NCBI GenBank assembly: GCA_964019425.1
Contig: OZ025823.1
Span: 558,001-622,000 of the forward strand
Reading direction: 5' to 3'
Length of the DNA: 64,000 nt
Origin: Flectonema sp. DT1601
Taxonomy: Eukaryota > Euglenozoa > Diplonemea > Diplonemida > Diplonemidae
Of the stretch, positions 54,688 through 64,000 are shown in pieces. A program made the position numbers and the translations under genes. How positions within the stretch are numbered: the stretch's first letter is position 1; every line of letters starts with the position of its first letter. Under the pieces are notes generated by a model, which was not told where the DNA came from, made no database searches, and saw nothing but the letters and a program-made list of their open reading frames with translations.

Positions 54688-55468
54688 AAATTGTAAACTT
54701 CGACGACTTCTTAACTATAGAGGGCAAAAAAGGGTGACGGGGGGTAATTTGTTTGATTTTTTTTTTTTTTTTTGTAAAAAAAAAAAATACAACTTGTATT
54801 GCATCATAATATCATAAAAAAACGATAATCTAACCATCTGTTAAGGATACAGTGAACTTTTTTGTTGTATTTTTGTAATGCTCGACATAAACTAATCAGG
54901 TTTCTAGAGCAATCCATTGACGTCCACGACGGGTGGTGGGGCAGGGAGGACAGTAAAAATAAAAAAACTAAAAAGGTAACAAAGACACAACAACACTGAC
55001 TGAGAAAAACAAATACGAACATAAAAGTAACACGAACCATAAAAAACTAACTATTTGAGGCACGGTTAAAGAGTGCCTACCTGCTTCCTTTTTTTTTTCT
55101 TTTTTTTTTTTTTTTGTGTCAAAAACGAGTATATCTTGTCTCAACACTAATAAATGACTTAGTTCGTCTAAAAAAAAAAAAAAATTTTTTTTTTTTCTAT
55201 TTTATCACAGACCCATCAGAGAATGATTGACTAATCCCTTCGTCGGAGTCTTTGCTAAGAATCTGATACAATCTAACGTAAATTATTGAACTACAATCAT
55301 TCCTTGTTTTTTTTTTTTTTTATTATTATTATTGCGAGTCTTGATCATCGACATCACACAATTATCAGAATAGATTCAATATGTGGACGAATGTCTCGCG
55401 CGAAAAAGTTGAGATAAGTAACACGTCAAACTACAGCAGAGTAGGGGAAAAACTGAAACAACAACATT

Positions 55469-56491
55469 TCAGTCCGCATGTGGAAATCTGATATTCGTCC
55501 GCTCACGAGAAGAGTGAGGTGACGAAGCCAGTGATGATCTGGGAGATTCCAAAAAGCAATTAGATGACGATGATGAAACAACTGATATAGACAGATCTAG
55601 AGACTGAGGACAAGTAAAATTACTCATTTTTTGCTGAATAACAACTTTCTCCCTAACTGAAATAGCTAAGTTTCCCAAAGATCTCTGCGCAAATTTCGAT
55701 GTTATGAGCTCTCTTGCTGATGGCCTCTTCTCATCATTTAAACTGAGCATACCAACACAACAAGAACTGAGATCGTGTGTGTATCCAGTTATAGGATGAT
55801 ACACACCACTCATAATATTCTTTTCTAATTCTGATTTATTTTTACCTACAAACGGTTTCTTAAGTGTGAGCAATTCATACAAAATAACTCCAAGACTCCA
55901 TATATCTATTTTGTTTGTATATTTTCGTCTTGATATCATCTCGGGTGCCATGTAAGAAGGTGATCCGCAGATCGTGTTCGCACGTTTCCGACTACCAGAC
56001 GCGGCTGAGTAGTGTGCAATTCCGAAGTCTCCAAGTTTTACGACATTTTCAGAAGTGATAAAAACGTTTGCGGATTTTAAATCTCTATGAATGACTCCTT
56101 TCTTATGTAAGTATTTCACCGCCATGAGGATTTGTAAAAACCAATCAACGACGGTGCTTTCTGAAAATTTTTCACGTTGTTGAATTTGCCATGTGACCCT
56201 ATCAGCAATGTCACCTGCCTTTGCGTATTCCATCACAACACAAATGGTACCTGGCGTTTCAAAAGAGCTGACGTACTTAGTAATATTAGGATGATCTAGG
56301 CACATCAGTATTTCGATCTCCCTTTCGACATATCTGCCAGCTGAACCTTTTGCTACCTTCGCTGCTAATGTCCTTCCCTCACTCTGAACAACCCAAGCAT
56401 CTCCAAAAGATCCCGACCCGAGTGGCTTAACTACTCTATATCCTTGTGACGCTAGGTCAGGATTTATACTCGCAGCATCTGTTATTCTCAT
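55469..56491 (-). CDS. NEK-type serine/threonine protein kinase, 340 aa
   Basis: Complete kinase domain near the N-terminus: glycine loop LGSGSFGDAWVV, Lys in LAAKVAKG, the alpha-C Glu in VEREIEIL, catalytic loop HRDLKSANVF, DFG in LGDFGIAHYS and the APE motif in CGSPSYMAPEM. The HRDLKSANVF/GSPSYMAPE combination is typical of NIMA-related kinases, a family expanded in ciliates, kinetoplastids and other ciliated protists and tied to cilium length and cell cycle. The C-terminal 70 residues are Ser-rich (SVVSSSSSN, SPRSSLASSPHSSRE), a likely phosphorylated regulatory tail. All key residues are present, so it should be active. Single exon. The ATG follows atttattttttctcacag by 23 bases. Confidence 0.9.
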   Translation of the reverse strand: MRITDAASINPDLASQGYRVVKPLGSGSFGDAWVVQSEGRTLAAKVAKGSAGRYVEREIEILMCLDHPNITKYVSSFETPGTICVVMEYAKAGDIADRVTWQIQQREKFSESTVVDWFLQILMAVKYLHKKGVIHRDLKSANVFITSENVVKLGDFGIAHYSAASGSRKRANTICGSPSYMAPEMISRRKYTNKIDIWSLGVILYELLTLKKPFVGKNKSELEKNIMSGVYHPITGYTHDLSSCCVGMLSLNDEKRPSARELITSKFAQRSLGNLAISVREKVVIQQKMSNFTCPQSLDLSISVVSSSSSNCFLESPRSSLASSPHSSRERTNIRFPHAD

Positions 56492-56514
56492 ACGGTGAGA
56501 TGGGTTGCTGATTA

Positions 56515-56533
56515 CTGTGAGAAAAAATAAATT
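56515..56533 (-). promoter_or_regulatory. candidate trans-splice acceptor for the NEK kinase gene
   Basis: Minus strand atttattttttctcacag, 23 bases before the ATG. Confidence 0.5.
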
Positions 56534-57094
56534 AAAATCAACAGAGAAAACAACAAGTGTATAAAAAACAACAAGTGCAACAACAGAGCTAGAGAAGTTG
56601 CTTCACTACAATAAGTAATAACGATGGGATGGTAAGCTTCCCAACCACCAAGAAAAACATTACAATCTCAAACAAATAAAATATGAGTGCAAAGAAGCCA
56701 TGGTGAATTCGTCAAATGAGAGGAAGAATTGTAAAAAAAAATTTAAAAAAAAAAAAAAAAACCCCCCTCGTTCTCTATCAATGTAAGAGCGAGAGGGAGA
56801 AAGTTGAGGTGCTATTTTTTTTTTTTTTTTTTTGAAACCATTCAGATAAACCTTAATTGATCACAAACAGTAATGCCGAAATAGATAACAATAATAAATA
56901 AGAAATGGACCCTAATTCAGACAATACAACTCCGTCGGTGCAAAAAAATAAATAAAAATAAGAAATGGACCAGCGCATTGGGATAGCCACACCGATGTCC
57001 ATGTTTAGATAAAGTGAACCAATTTACTTCGATATTCGTCAATCGACGTCATGAAGTGGGGGCAATAAAACACCGTCTGCATGCCCCGATTATC
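56534..57094. other. spacer between eIF5A and the NEK kinase
   Basis: No gene seen. It has an A run at 56745-56762, a T run at 56815-56833 and two near-copies of ataagaaatggacc at about 56899 and 56959. Confidence 0.5.
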
Positions 57095-57577
57095 TTAGTA
57101 TCGTTTTGGTACCGTAGACTCTCGTATCTGAACTACTCCTTCTTTGTTCATGGCTCCAATAACGCTGATGATGAACTCTTTCTCAGTCATGTCGAATAGT
57201 TTTCGGATTTGACGGCTGAGGTTCTCATCATTCTTCGGAAGCATCAGATCTTCACGAATCTCACCATCCATCTCCTGAAGAGTTAAATAATCGCCATCGA
57301 TATCAATAAGAATATAGTCTTGACGAGTTACAACTGGTGATTCCATATTATGTGATGTTGGACAACATTCTTCAACCTTCTTACCAGTGAAGATATCTTC
57401 TCCTGTGATGTGTGCCTTAGCATGTCCGTGTTTACCGTTCTTTGACGTATCAATAGATAGTATCTTAACAGGGTGATCATTAATGATGCAATGCATTCCT
57501 TTTCTAAGTGATCCACATTGAATAGGGAAAGTCTTGCTTCCTGAAATGCAGCAATCGAACTCATTGTCAGATGACAT
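57095..57577 (-). CDS. EIF5A: translation elongation/initiation factor eIF5A, 160 aa
   Basis: Ribosome-bound factor that relieves stalling, notably at proline runs. The hypusination loop is intact: TSKNGKHGHAKAHITGEDIFTGKK, with the modified Lys at residue 49 in NGKHGH. Family motifs GSLRKGMHCIINDHPVKI and the C-terminal OB-fold (EIREDLMLP) are present, and the length is normal. The family usually has STSKTGKHGHAK; IDTSKNGKHGHAK here is a mild variant that keeps the essential residues. A transposon inverted repeat begins only about 60 bases upstream of the ATG, and the usual pyrimidine tract plus AG is not evident there. Either the acceptor lies close to the ATG (aacaacaag) or it is supplied by the element. 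Confidence 0.95.
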   Translation of the reverse strand: MSSDNEFDCCISGSKTFPIQCGSLRKGMHCIINDHPVKILSIDTSKNGKHGHAKAHITGEDIFTGKKVEECCPTSHNMESPVVTRQDYILIDIDGDYLTLQEMDGEIREDLMLPKNDENLSRQIRKLFDMTEKEFIISVIGAMNKEGVVQIRESTVPKRY

Positions 57578-57643
57578 GGTTTGTCTTGTTGTTGTATTTG
57601 TCTAGTCTACCTTGCAGTGAGTAGAAATTAAAATATGAGGACG

Positions 57644-57819
57644 TGCCAAAAGTAGGGCCTATTTTGTACCACGGGTAACTGCCGGCCTCTAAATCTTGGT
57701 CTGAGCACTTTTTTGGCCCACTCTGTATATTAGAAAACTCAATTCCGGGTCTGGGATACAACTTTACTTATCACCAGTTCAAAAATTCTGCAATTTTTAG
57801 GGGAAATTGACTGTATTAC
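57644..57819. repeat. left terminal inverted repeat
   Basis: Runs from tgccaaaagtaggg to gaaattgactgtattac and is matched base for base, apart from a few positions, by the inverted right end. Similarity decays beyond 57820. Confidence 0.88.
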
Positions 57820-57948
57820 ACTGTAAGATGTGTGTGCACAGTTGAGACCAATTTGTAAGGTAGTAGTAGGAGAGTGTCACTCGCTTGAATCACAGCTTCA
57901 CAAATAACAATGATAATTAAGGATACTCTAGAACGAGAGCCACTGTGA

Positions 57949-58584
57949 CAGGCATTTCGGCAGGATATCAAATGTCATCCAGACCTCATCGAGAGTGGGC
58001 ACCGGTGCGTACCCTCACCGAGGTGGCAGGCGTACTCCGCGCTCAGCGACACAACACCTGTATTCCTCTTCTTTGAAGAGCAAGAAGTGAGTGTGCAGAA
58101 CCTCCGCATCCCAGCCGTAACCAGCATCCCCACCTACCGAAAGGATACTTCAGGTCAGATATATATCACAGCTTTCTCTGACGAAAACCAGCAATTTGCA
58201 CTTGATGGAGGTAAGGCTACTTTGCTACTGAACCACAAGCCCAAAATATCAGATAAGCTTCCCCTTACTAGAGCTGAGAAGAGTTTATTGGATCTACACC
58301 TTGACACAACCGCGGACAACAACAAGTCTGAAGAGATAGAGCACAGCCAGCATATCGATTCCCTGAAGAATAAACGAGCAAGAAAAGAAGCCCTCTTTGA
58401 AAGGTTAGACAGGGAGCCCACAATCCAACAACGAGCCTGCAAACGGAAAAGTGCCCCCGAGAAGCCTGTTAGAAAGAAGCGCCAATGCAGCCAGTGCAGC
58501 TCTCTTACTCATGATCTCCGAAATTGTCCAGATCGTCGTTCTGAATCCGAAAGCTCTGATTCAAGTAGCAGTGTAACCCCTTAA
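57949..58584 (+). pseudogene. transposon-encoded protein fragment with C-terminal CCHC zinc knuckle
   Basis: The only plausible plus-strand protein in the window. The frame is open from 57949 (after a stop at 57946-57948) to the stop at 58582-58584, about 211 codons. There is no ATG in the first part; the best local start is uncertain, and the piece may be the last exon or the surviving 3' end of a longer gene. The C-terminus is basic and carries CSQCSSLTHDLRNC, a C-x2-C-x4-H-x4-C knuckle, then an Asp/Ser-rich tail. A basic knuckle at the C-terminus is common in transposases of the Mutator-like and related groups. Base composition is more GC-rich than in the flanking spacers. Without an upstream catalytic region it cannot be active on its own. 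Confidence 0.5.
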
Positions 58585-58855
58585 AAAACGTAAGTGTGTA
58601 CAACATTATTAGTAAGTTAGTGTAGGTGCAGAATGCACACGAATGATCAAGATCAGTCCATCAGTCCTCTTAGCTTCGCTGCTTGTGCCAAAACTTACGT
58701 ATTAATTTTGGCATGCAGTTTCTAAATTCACCGGATGGGGATGGGTCTGCTTGCCCAGGATATGGAGTCCGACAGCCACGGAGAACAATGCATCTAATTG
58801 CAGAAGTCTGATATGTGAAGTAAACCTGCCCCCTGTGTGTGTACTGCATAACACA

Positions 58856-59032
58856 GTAATACAGTCAATTTCCCCTAAAAATTGCAGAATTTTTGAACTG
58901 GTGATAAGTAAAGTTGTATCCCAGACCCGGAATTGAGTTTTCTAATATACAGAGTGGGCCAAAAAAGTGCTCAGACCAAGATTTAGAGGCCGGCAGTTAC
59001 CCGTGGTACAAAATGGTACCCTACTTTTGGCA
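58856..59032. repeat. right terminal inverted repeat
   Basis: Inverted partner of 57644-57819; runs from gtaatacagtcaatttcccc to ctacttttggca. Confidence 0.88.
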
Positions 59033-59265
59033 TCCTCTCATATAATTTACCTAACTATAAATTTAATCAAAAAAAAAAAAAAAAAAAAAAAGTTATAGTC
59101 GGCGGAGGAGACAGAAGTCCATAAAAGCCGTTCAGTAAGGGAAAAAAATAATATAAAAAAAAGAAAACAATTTAAATAAATAACAACACTTAAACAGACA
59201 CAATGACTTCGTGTAAATAATTTTTTTTCTTTTTTTTTTTTTTTTTTTTTAAAAAATGATAAAAG

Positions 59266-60003
59266 TTATGCGCCATCATCGTATGAATCACTGTCACTAT
59301 GATGATCTCTGCTGGGTGCTGCTGGTTGAGAGGAGCTACTTCTATGAGAATCATACTCTCTTCGACTTGATGCCTTAAATGAAGAGCTTGATGACTGAGA
59401 AGGAGTCATTCTGCCATTCGAATTATCACCGCGGCTCTGACCGGCTGAAATACACATATTTGACTGGTTGAGAGCATGGGTTTCAGGAGATTCCTTCTTA
59501 TGACATACATAAGACCGAGAACCTATTCTCGAACTTCGCAAATCGATGTCGTCTTGAGATCGACGACCTCCTTTACGAGTACTGTTTAATATGGAATTAT
59601 TTGATTGTGGTAATAAAAATATTGAAACTTTTTCTTTATACATTTCTCTCTTTTCTTGTTCTCGATGACGCAACATATGCGATCTTTGAACTTTCTTTTC
59701 ATGTTGACGAACCCAATTCTTTTTCGCCTCTAACTTACTTCTCTCATACTCTTCTAATTTTTGTTTACGACTGTCGTCTGTTAATGCCGCAGCGAATTCT
59801 TGTTCTATCATCGCTAGTTTTGTTTTGTTACTGGCTAGGATCTTACCATCCTTATCTATTAAATTATTATAATAAAGTCGTTCTCGAACGCTTCTCTTTT
59901 CGTAGTGAGTTTTTAAATTGCTATCAAATAAGGAGTCGTATCTTGGCAAAGGAGCAGTGTTGTACGTAGCGTCATCCCATGGAGTGCGAGACTTCTTCGC
60001 CAT
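59266..60003 (-). CDS. ERICH3-like N-terminal domain protein, probable ciliary protein, 245 aa
   Basis: Residues 18-75 (LPRYDSLFDSNLKTHYEKR, then RERLYYNNLIDKDGKILASN) follow the pattern at the N-terminus of glutamate-rich protein 3 (YNSL-D-HL-YF...LLRSGLITRSGRILS), a vertebrate protein of primary cilia and axonemes. A basic helical stretch follows (about 75-130, KLEEYERSKLEAKKNWVRQHEKK). The second half is Ser/Arg-rich and disordered (SQSSSSSFKASSRREYDSH, DSDSYDDGA at the end). Single exon as modelled. The ATG comes 5 bases after a long pyrimidine tract ending acccacag at 60009, one of the clearest trans-splice acceptors here. The match is from memory of the motif and covers only about 55 residues. 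Confidence 0.6.
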   Translation of the reverse strand: MAKKSRTPWDDATYNTAPLPRYDSLFDSNLKTHYEKRSVRERLYYNNLIDKDGKILASNKTKLAMIEQEFAAALTDDSRKQKLEEYERSKLEAKKNWVRQHEKKVQRSHMLRHREQEKREMYKEKVSIFLLPQSNNSILNSTRKGGRRSQDDIDLRSSRIGSRSYVCHKKESPETHALNQSNMCISAGQSRGDNSNGRMTPSQSSSSSFKASSRREYDSHRSSSSQPAAPSRDHHSDSDSYDDGA

Positions 60004-60008
60004 TAGCG

Positions 60009-60032
60009 CTGTGGGTTGTGTAAAAAAGAAGG
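60009..60032 (-). promoter_or_regulatory. candidate trans-splice acceptor for the ERICH3-like gene
   Basis: Minus strand: ccttcttttttacac followed by aacccacag, 5 bases plus cgcta before the ATG. A cis splice from the small frame at 60066-60302 would also be in phase but would fuse unrelated sequence to the N-terminus. Confidence 0.5.
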
Positions 60033-60065
60033 AAATTTTAATTTAATTGAATATAAAAACTCACA

Positions 60066-60302
60066 TCACAATAAGTCAAAAACTATTGTTTTTTTTTTGT
60101 GCGTGTTTTTTTTTTTTTTAGTTTTTGTCTTCTTCACGCTCGCTCTTCCTCGGTTGCAACAGCTGTTCACCTTACCATGCGATTCTTCAATAAACTGCGA
60201 TACAGGCTTAGAGCATGTGTTGGACAGTAATAAATATTTCTCACAAATATCATCAGAAATGAGGATCACTCTTTTCAAAGAGTGATCTAAGATTAGACAC
60301 AT
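60066..60302 (-). CDS. uncertain small reading frame (up to 78 aa)
   Basis: The first 50 codons look protein-like (RVILISDDICEKYLLLSNTC, FIEESHGKVNSCC); the rest runs into A-tract-encoded Lys. It may be a separate small gene or a second exon of the 60324-60605 gene: a 75-nt intron from cag/gtttaaag (60343) to gaaaag (about 60269) would join them in frame. A 10-bp perfect hairpin (60264-60273 with 60278-60287) overlaps that acceptor. Weakly supported. Confidence 0.25.
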   Translation of the reverse strand: MCLILDHSLKRVILISDDICEKYLLLSNTCSKPVSQFIEESHGKVNSCCNRGRASVKKTKTKKKKNTHKKKTIVFDLL

Positions 60303-60323
60303 TACTATCTGGGTCTTGTAAAA

Positions 60324-60605
60324 TTATGTGAAAACAACTTTAAACCTGATCTTCTTGACACTCTTCTTCCTCGGTAGCAACAACGGCTCATATGCTGCAG
60401 GGGCTTCTTTAAGTTCTTGTTTATGTTTTTTAGTCGTTTTATTTGTTGATATTTTTCGTTTTTGTTCATGTCGTTGTCTCCGAAGAGTATCGACGACGTC
60501 GATTTCAGCTGCACGATCTTCATTCCAACCTTCTATTGCTCTGCTGTATACATTTAGTAGCTTACTCATCTCTAATATGTCTTGTAATGTGTTTATTGAT
60601 GACAT
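60324..60605 (-). CDS. small basic protein of unknown function, 93 aa
   Basis: Starts MSSINTLQDILEMSKLLN, continues with an amphipathic acidic segment (AIEGWNEDRAAEIDVVDTL) and ends in a basic tail (RRQRHEQKRKIS, TTKKHKQELKEAP, LLLPRKKSVKKIRFK). The predicted structure is mostly helical. The ATG lies 12 bases after tttatttttatataatcag, a good acceptor, which argues that it is a real gene. The 3' end may instead be spliced to the frame at 60066-60302. Not recognised; the acidic-helix plus basic-tail build is common in subunits of chromatin complexes, but nothing specific supports that. Confidence 0.5.
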   Translation of the reverse strand: MSSINTLQDILEMSKLLNVYSRAIEGWNEDRAAEIDVVDTLRRQRHEQKRKISTNKTTKKHKQELKEAPAAYEPLLLPRKKSVKKIRFKVVFT

Positions 60606-60771
60606 GTTTGTAGTAATTCTGATTATATAAAAATAAATTATAATTCCTCCCCATCCCTCTATGATGTTTATTTTTCTGAAGGAGAGAAAAAAAAAAAAAA
60701 TCAAAAAATCCATCACAATCAACACATCAATGGGGTTAACAACATTATGTGTTGTATGTGTTTAGTAATTT

Positions 60772-62691
60772 CTATGCTGCTTTGATTTTAAACGTAGCAG
60801 TGCGAAGTCTGTTCAGAGCAGCCGCGACTTCCAACATCCGAGGCCTAGCATATATTCCACTTGGAGGTAGCCAATGAGGACGAAGGACGTCTAATCCACA
60901 GTCATTGTGACTGTCAATCGAATTCTCAACTTCATTAAGGATTTCACAAAGGGTAAGCTTAGGCATACGAACTCCAACTGAAGCAACATAAGCGAGATAG
61001 TCACCAATTGCAGTAAGTTGTTCATTTTCAACTATTTGCTCAACGGCCGACATATCGATGGTTTCGGTACCGAACACAAGATCAATTTTATTTTTAGCAA
61101 ACACCTTACTCTTAAATCCCAAACACTTTGTAATTCCTGTCGGGTTCAATACTCTTTGAGAAACAGTTCCAAAGGCAGATCCACATTCACGTAACTTATC
61201 AGAATCAGACATTGTACTGGTTGATGTTTGTTTTATTATATCTTTTGCTTCTGATGTAACATTTTTAGGGACGTATGAATCGATGTGAATTACAGTGTCG
61301 GCAACTTCCAGGTAGTCACCTGCTCCTCCGACTACACAAATCGTTGATACGGAGAGTTCGTTGTGAAGTTGGTTAACTCTAAGTACAAAGGGTGTTATGG
61401 GTTCCTTATCTTTTGATACTAACAGTTGCATTCTTTTGTCTCTAATCATAAAATTAGTAGCACAAGTGTCCTCGTCTATCAGTAATAACTTCGTACCAAG
61501 CTCAAGGTATTCCATGATGTTGGCTGCTTGGCTTGTCGAACCAGAAGCTCCTTGGGTCGAAAAATCAGAAGTATCCTTATCAAAAGGAAGATTATTAAGA
61601 AAAGGTGAAATATTAACAGAAGAGATTGAGCGTTTGTCTTCAGCTCGGATCTTGACTGCGGTGGGGAGGGAGGAGACGAACTCTCGACCATCTCCAGGAA
61701 TCTGATTGTAAACACCATTCTCTAAGGCGTTAAGAATTGTACTCTTGCCATGAAAACCTCCTCCAACGATAACAGTCACACCAGGAGGGATGCCCATTCC
61801 CTTGATGGTACCTTTGTGTCGTAGGGAGATTGACACTTCTAATGACTTCGGTGATTTAAAAACAACGGCTTCACTCGCTTCCATTGCCCTGTCATCATCA
61901 CCACCCCTCCTTGGAAGAATTGAACCGTTAGCTACAAAGGCGATCAGATTCATTTCTTTTAATTTCTGACGTAATTCTTCTTGATCACAAACACTTTGAA
62001 TATGATTTAAAATTACTTTAGGATTGTGTTGATTGTGTGGTAGTGTTCTTCTTACAACCGCTGGTAGTTTTGAACACATTAATTCTCTGCAATCATTTCC
62101 AAGGATTGTTCTTCCCATTGCCGGTAGTGACAACTGAAATCTGACTTCAACAGCACCTTCAGCTGTAACGATTACACTATTACGTTCTAAAACGTGTTGG
62201 GATGGTCTCGCAATGTTTAGTTCACCTCCTTTCTTGTCGTGGTAAGACTTTGATTGTTTGATCTCATCCAGTCCCAGCTGATGAACGTCTTCCCAAAACC
62301 TTCTACAAATAAAGTCCGCAAGAGCAACTCTATGAACTTTAGTCAAAAACAATTCCTTAGGAAACCCACACGTAGCAGCCGGTGCAATAATTCTCATCTT
62401 ACTAGGTGCGGCAAACGGATCACTCTGTGCTCTATCAAGACGAATTGAAAAATCACCAAAACAGTAATTACAACTCTCTAGATCTCTGTATGCTCCGTAT
62501 GGTTTTCCGTCTATTCTTGTTAATTGATTTTTCAAAGCAGATTCAGTGCTTTCATTGAACTGACCTGACCACTTCTTTTGAGAATCGTATCCATCTTCCG
62601 TGGCTGGTGATGAGTCTTGTGACTTCTTACCCTTACCGCCATTCTTACCTCCTCCATACTTTGCTTTGTAGAAAGCTCCTTTACCACCCAT
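60772..62691 (-). CDS. predicted ATPase of the 'ABC class' (ABC_ATPase family, PF09818-like), 639 aa
   Basis: All hallmark blocks of this poorly characterised family are present: LPAMGRTILGNDC, LIAFVANGSILPRRGG, IKGMGIPPGVTVIVGGGFHGKSTI (split here; contains the Walker A GGGFHGKST), YNQIPGDGREFV, FSTQGASGSTSQAANIMEYL, LLLIDEDTCATNFMIRD (Walker B with catalytic-type Glu) and VSTICVVGGAGDYLEVAD. It should bind and probably hydrolyse ATP. The N-terminal 35 residues are Gly/Lys-rich (GGGKNGGKGKKSQDSS), an RNA-binding-like extension. The family is found in bacteria, archaea and many protists and plants with no settled role. Single exon. The ATG is 20 bases after aaatatatttttaatag. Confidence 0.93.
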   Translation of the reverse strand: MGGKGAFYKAKYGGGKNGGKGKKSQDSSPATEDGYDSQKKWSGQFNESTESALKNQLTRIDGKPYGAYRDLESCNYCFGDFSIRLDRAQSDPFAAPSKMRIIAPAATCGFPKELFLTKVHRVALADFICRRFWEDVHQLGLDEIKQSKSYHDKKGGELNIARPSQHVLERNSVIVTAEGAVEVRFQLSLPAMGRTILGNDCRELMCSKLPAVVRRTLPHNQHNPKVILNHIQSVCDQEELRQKLKEMNLIAFVANGSILPRRGGDDDRAMEASEAVVFKSPKSLEVSISLRHKGTIKGMGIPPGVTVIVGGGFHGKSTILNALENGVYNQIPGDGREFVSSLPTAVKIRAEDKRSISSVNISPFLNNLPFDKDTSDFSTQGASGSTSQAANIMEYLELGTKLLLIDEDTCATNFMIRDKRMQLLVSKDKEPITPFVLRVNQLHNELSVSTICVVGGAGDYLEVADTVIHIDSYVPKNVTSEAKDIIKQTSTSTMSDSDKLRECGSAFGTVSQRVLNPTGITKCLGFKSKVFAKNKIDLVFGTETIDMSAVEQIVENEQLTAIGDYLAYVASVGVRMPKLTLCEILNEVENSIDSHNDCGLDVLRPHWLPPSGIYARPRMLEVAAALNRLRTATFKIKAA

Positions 62692-62711
62692 TTTACAAAA
62701 TAGTTGTTATT

Positions 62712-62729
62712 CTATTAAAAATATATTTG
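62712..62729 (-). promoter_or_regulatory. candidate trans-splice acceptor for the ABC-class ATPase gene
   Basis: Minus strand caaatatatttttaatag, 20 bases before the ATG. Confidence 0.45.
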
Positions 62730-62998
62730 TGTTATGAAATTTTATAACCAAACTGTTTTTTTGACTACATGAGGAGAAAAAATAAAAAATAAAATTGAAG
62801 AAAAAAAATAAAATGAGGGAGAGATCAAAAGCGTTAGGTAGACAAGCTTAACAACAACAATTGAACGTGAAAAATAAAAATAAAAAATGAAATGAGATAA
62901 GAAGGATATAGGAGTTCTTTACAGAGAATGGATGAGATAACATAAAAATAAAAATAGAGCGGGAAAAGGGATTTAAGAACATTTCATTAAGGACTCTT
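62730..62998. other. short spacer downstream of alpha-tubulin
   Basis: A-rich on the plus strand, no gene. It would hold the alpha-tubulin 3' untranslated region. Confidence 0.5.

Positions 62999-64000
<1,002 letters not shown>

Larger units (their letters stand above)
47196..55468. other. 8.3 kb gene-poor region with homopolymers and dispersed repeats
   Basis: By far the longest gap in an otherwise dense array. It holds two copies each of repeat families A and B, about 20 A or T runs of 12 or more bases, and small hairpins at 49063-49086 and 53555-53581. Two minus-strand frames look weakly protein-like (RIAEHFGCNVVVMHGNC near 47870-47820 and KIKWCLAFLRTTTRPNQKAVS near 47765-47700), but they are in different frames across an A/T run and match nothing I know. 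Because genes on both sides point the same way, the gap may hold a transcription start or stop, an origin or a centromere; none is shown. Confidence 0.5.
57634..59041. mobile_element. DNA transposon with about 176-bp near-identical terminal inverted repeats (1.4 kb)
   Basis: The left repeat (57644-57819) and the right repeat (58856-59032) are inverted copies that differ mainly in one short indel (gggcctattttg versus gggtaccattttg), so the insertion or its amplification is recent. The outer end reads tgccaaaagtaggg, and weaker symmetry (atatgag) extends about 10 bases further out. Between them lies one plus-strand reading frame ending in a CCHC knuckle. There is too little sequence for a full transposase, so the copy looks internally deleted and non-autonomous. 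Long inverted repeats plus a zinc knuckle recall Mutator-like elements, but I find no catalytic motif and no clear target-site duplication, so the superfamily is open. Confidence 0.85.

Overview
This 64 kb window is nuclear DNA of a flagellated eukaryote, most probably a euglenozoan other than a typical kinetoplastid (diplonemid- or euglenid-like). This rests on four things. First, the partial alpha-tubulin at the right edge reads almost like trypanosome tubulin from end to end, including its EDIEEY tail. Second, every host gene I can support, about 23 of them, lies on the minus strand. Third, most start codons sit a few to about 50 bases downstream of a pyrimidine-rich stretch ending in AG, as expected if a polycistronic transcript is cut up by spliced-leader trans-splicing. 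Fourth, many genes also carry short cis introns of about 60-110 nt (GTATGT/GTTTGT/GTGTGT...ACAG), which typical kinetoplastids nearly lack. The taxon is an inference; I could not run a search.

Layout from left to right (all minus strand, so transcription runs right to left): adenylate kinase (partial); a 2.5 kb A/T-tract spacer; kinesin-14; a phytanoyl-CoA-dioxygenase-like oxygenase; a triple CCCH zinc-finger protein; a giant 3,700-residue protein (PH-like, degenerate inositol-phosphatase and C2 domains, then a helical repeat region and an SH3-barrel-like repeat array); exocyst Sec5; a fatty-acid-hydroxylase family enzyme; an FG-repeat protein; a chromodomain plus RING-H2 protein; an Arg/Ser-rich protein; a ubiquitin protease; an EF-hand/coiled-coil protein; the small-RNA methyltransferase HEN1; a B-box/SPRY-like protein; a PDZ plus four-helix membrane protein; a cation/proton antiporter; and an unrecognised 382-residue protein. 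Then comes an 8.3 kb gene-poor stretch rich in homopolymers and dispersed repeats, followed by a NEK kinase, eIF5A, a DNA transposon with near-identical 176 bp terminal inverted repeats, an ERICH3-like ciliary protein, one or two small proteins, an 'ABC-class' predicted ATPase and alpha-tubulin.

Gene models were assembled by hand from exon frames. Summed exon lengths are multiples of three for every complete multi-exon gene listed (the EF-hand gene is 3'-incomplete). Several single reading frames here are misleading because introns whose length is a multiple of three are read through, and one apparent gene pair (9606-16871 and 17120-20854) is a single gene. Cilium/cytoskeleton functions (tubulin, kinesin-14, NEK, ERICH3-like, several coiled-coil proteins) are well represented, alongside housekeeping genes. 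There is no sign of an operon in the bacterial sense; the genes share a strand, not a pathway.

No convincing tRNA, rRNA, spliced-leader gene, CRISPR or viral element was seen. Long A and T runs, many of 12-30 bases, occur in nearly every spacer and in several introns; their exact lengths should be treated as uncertain.
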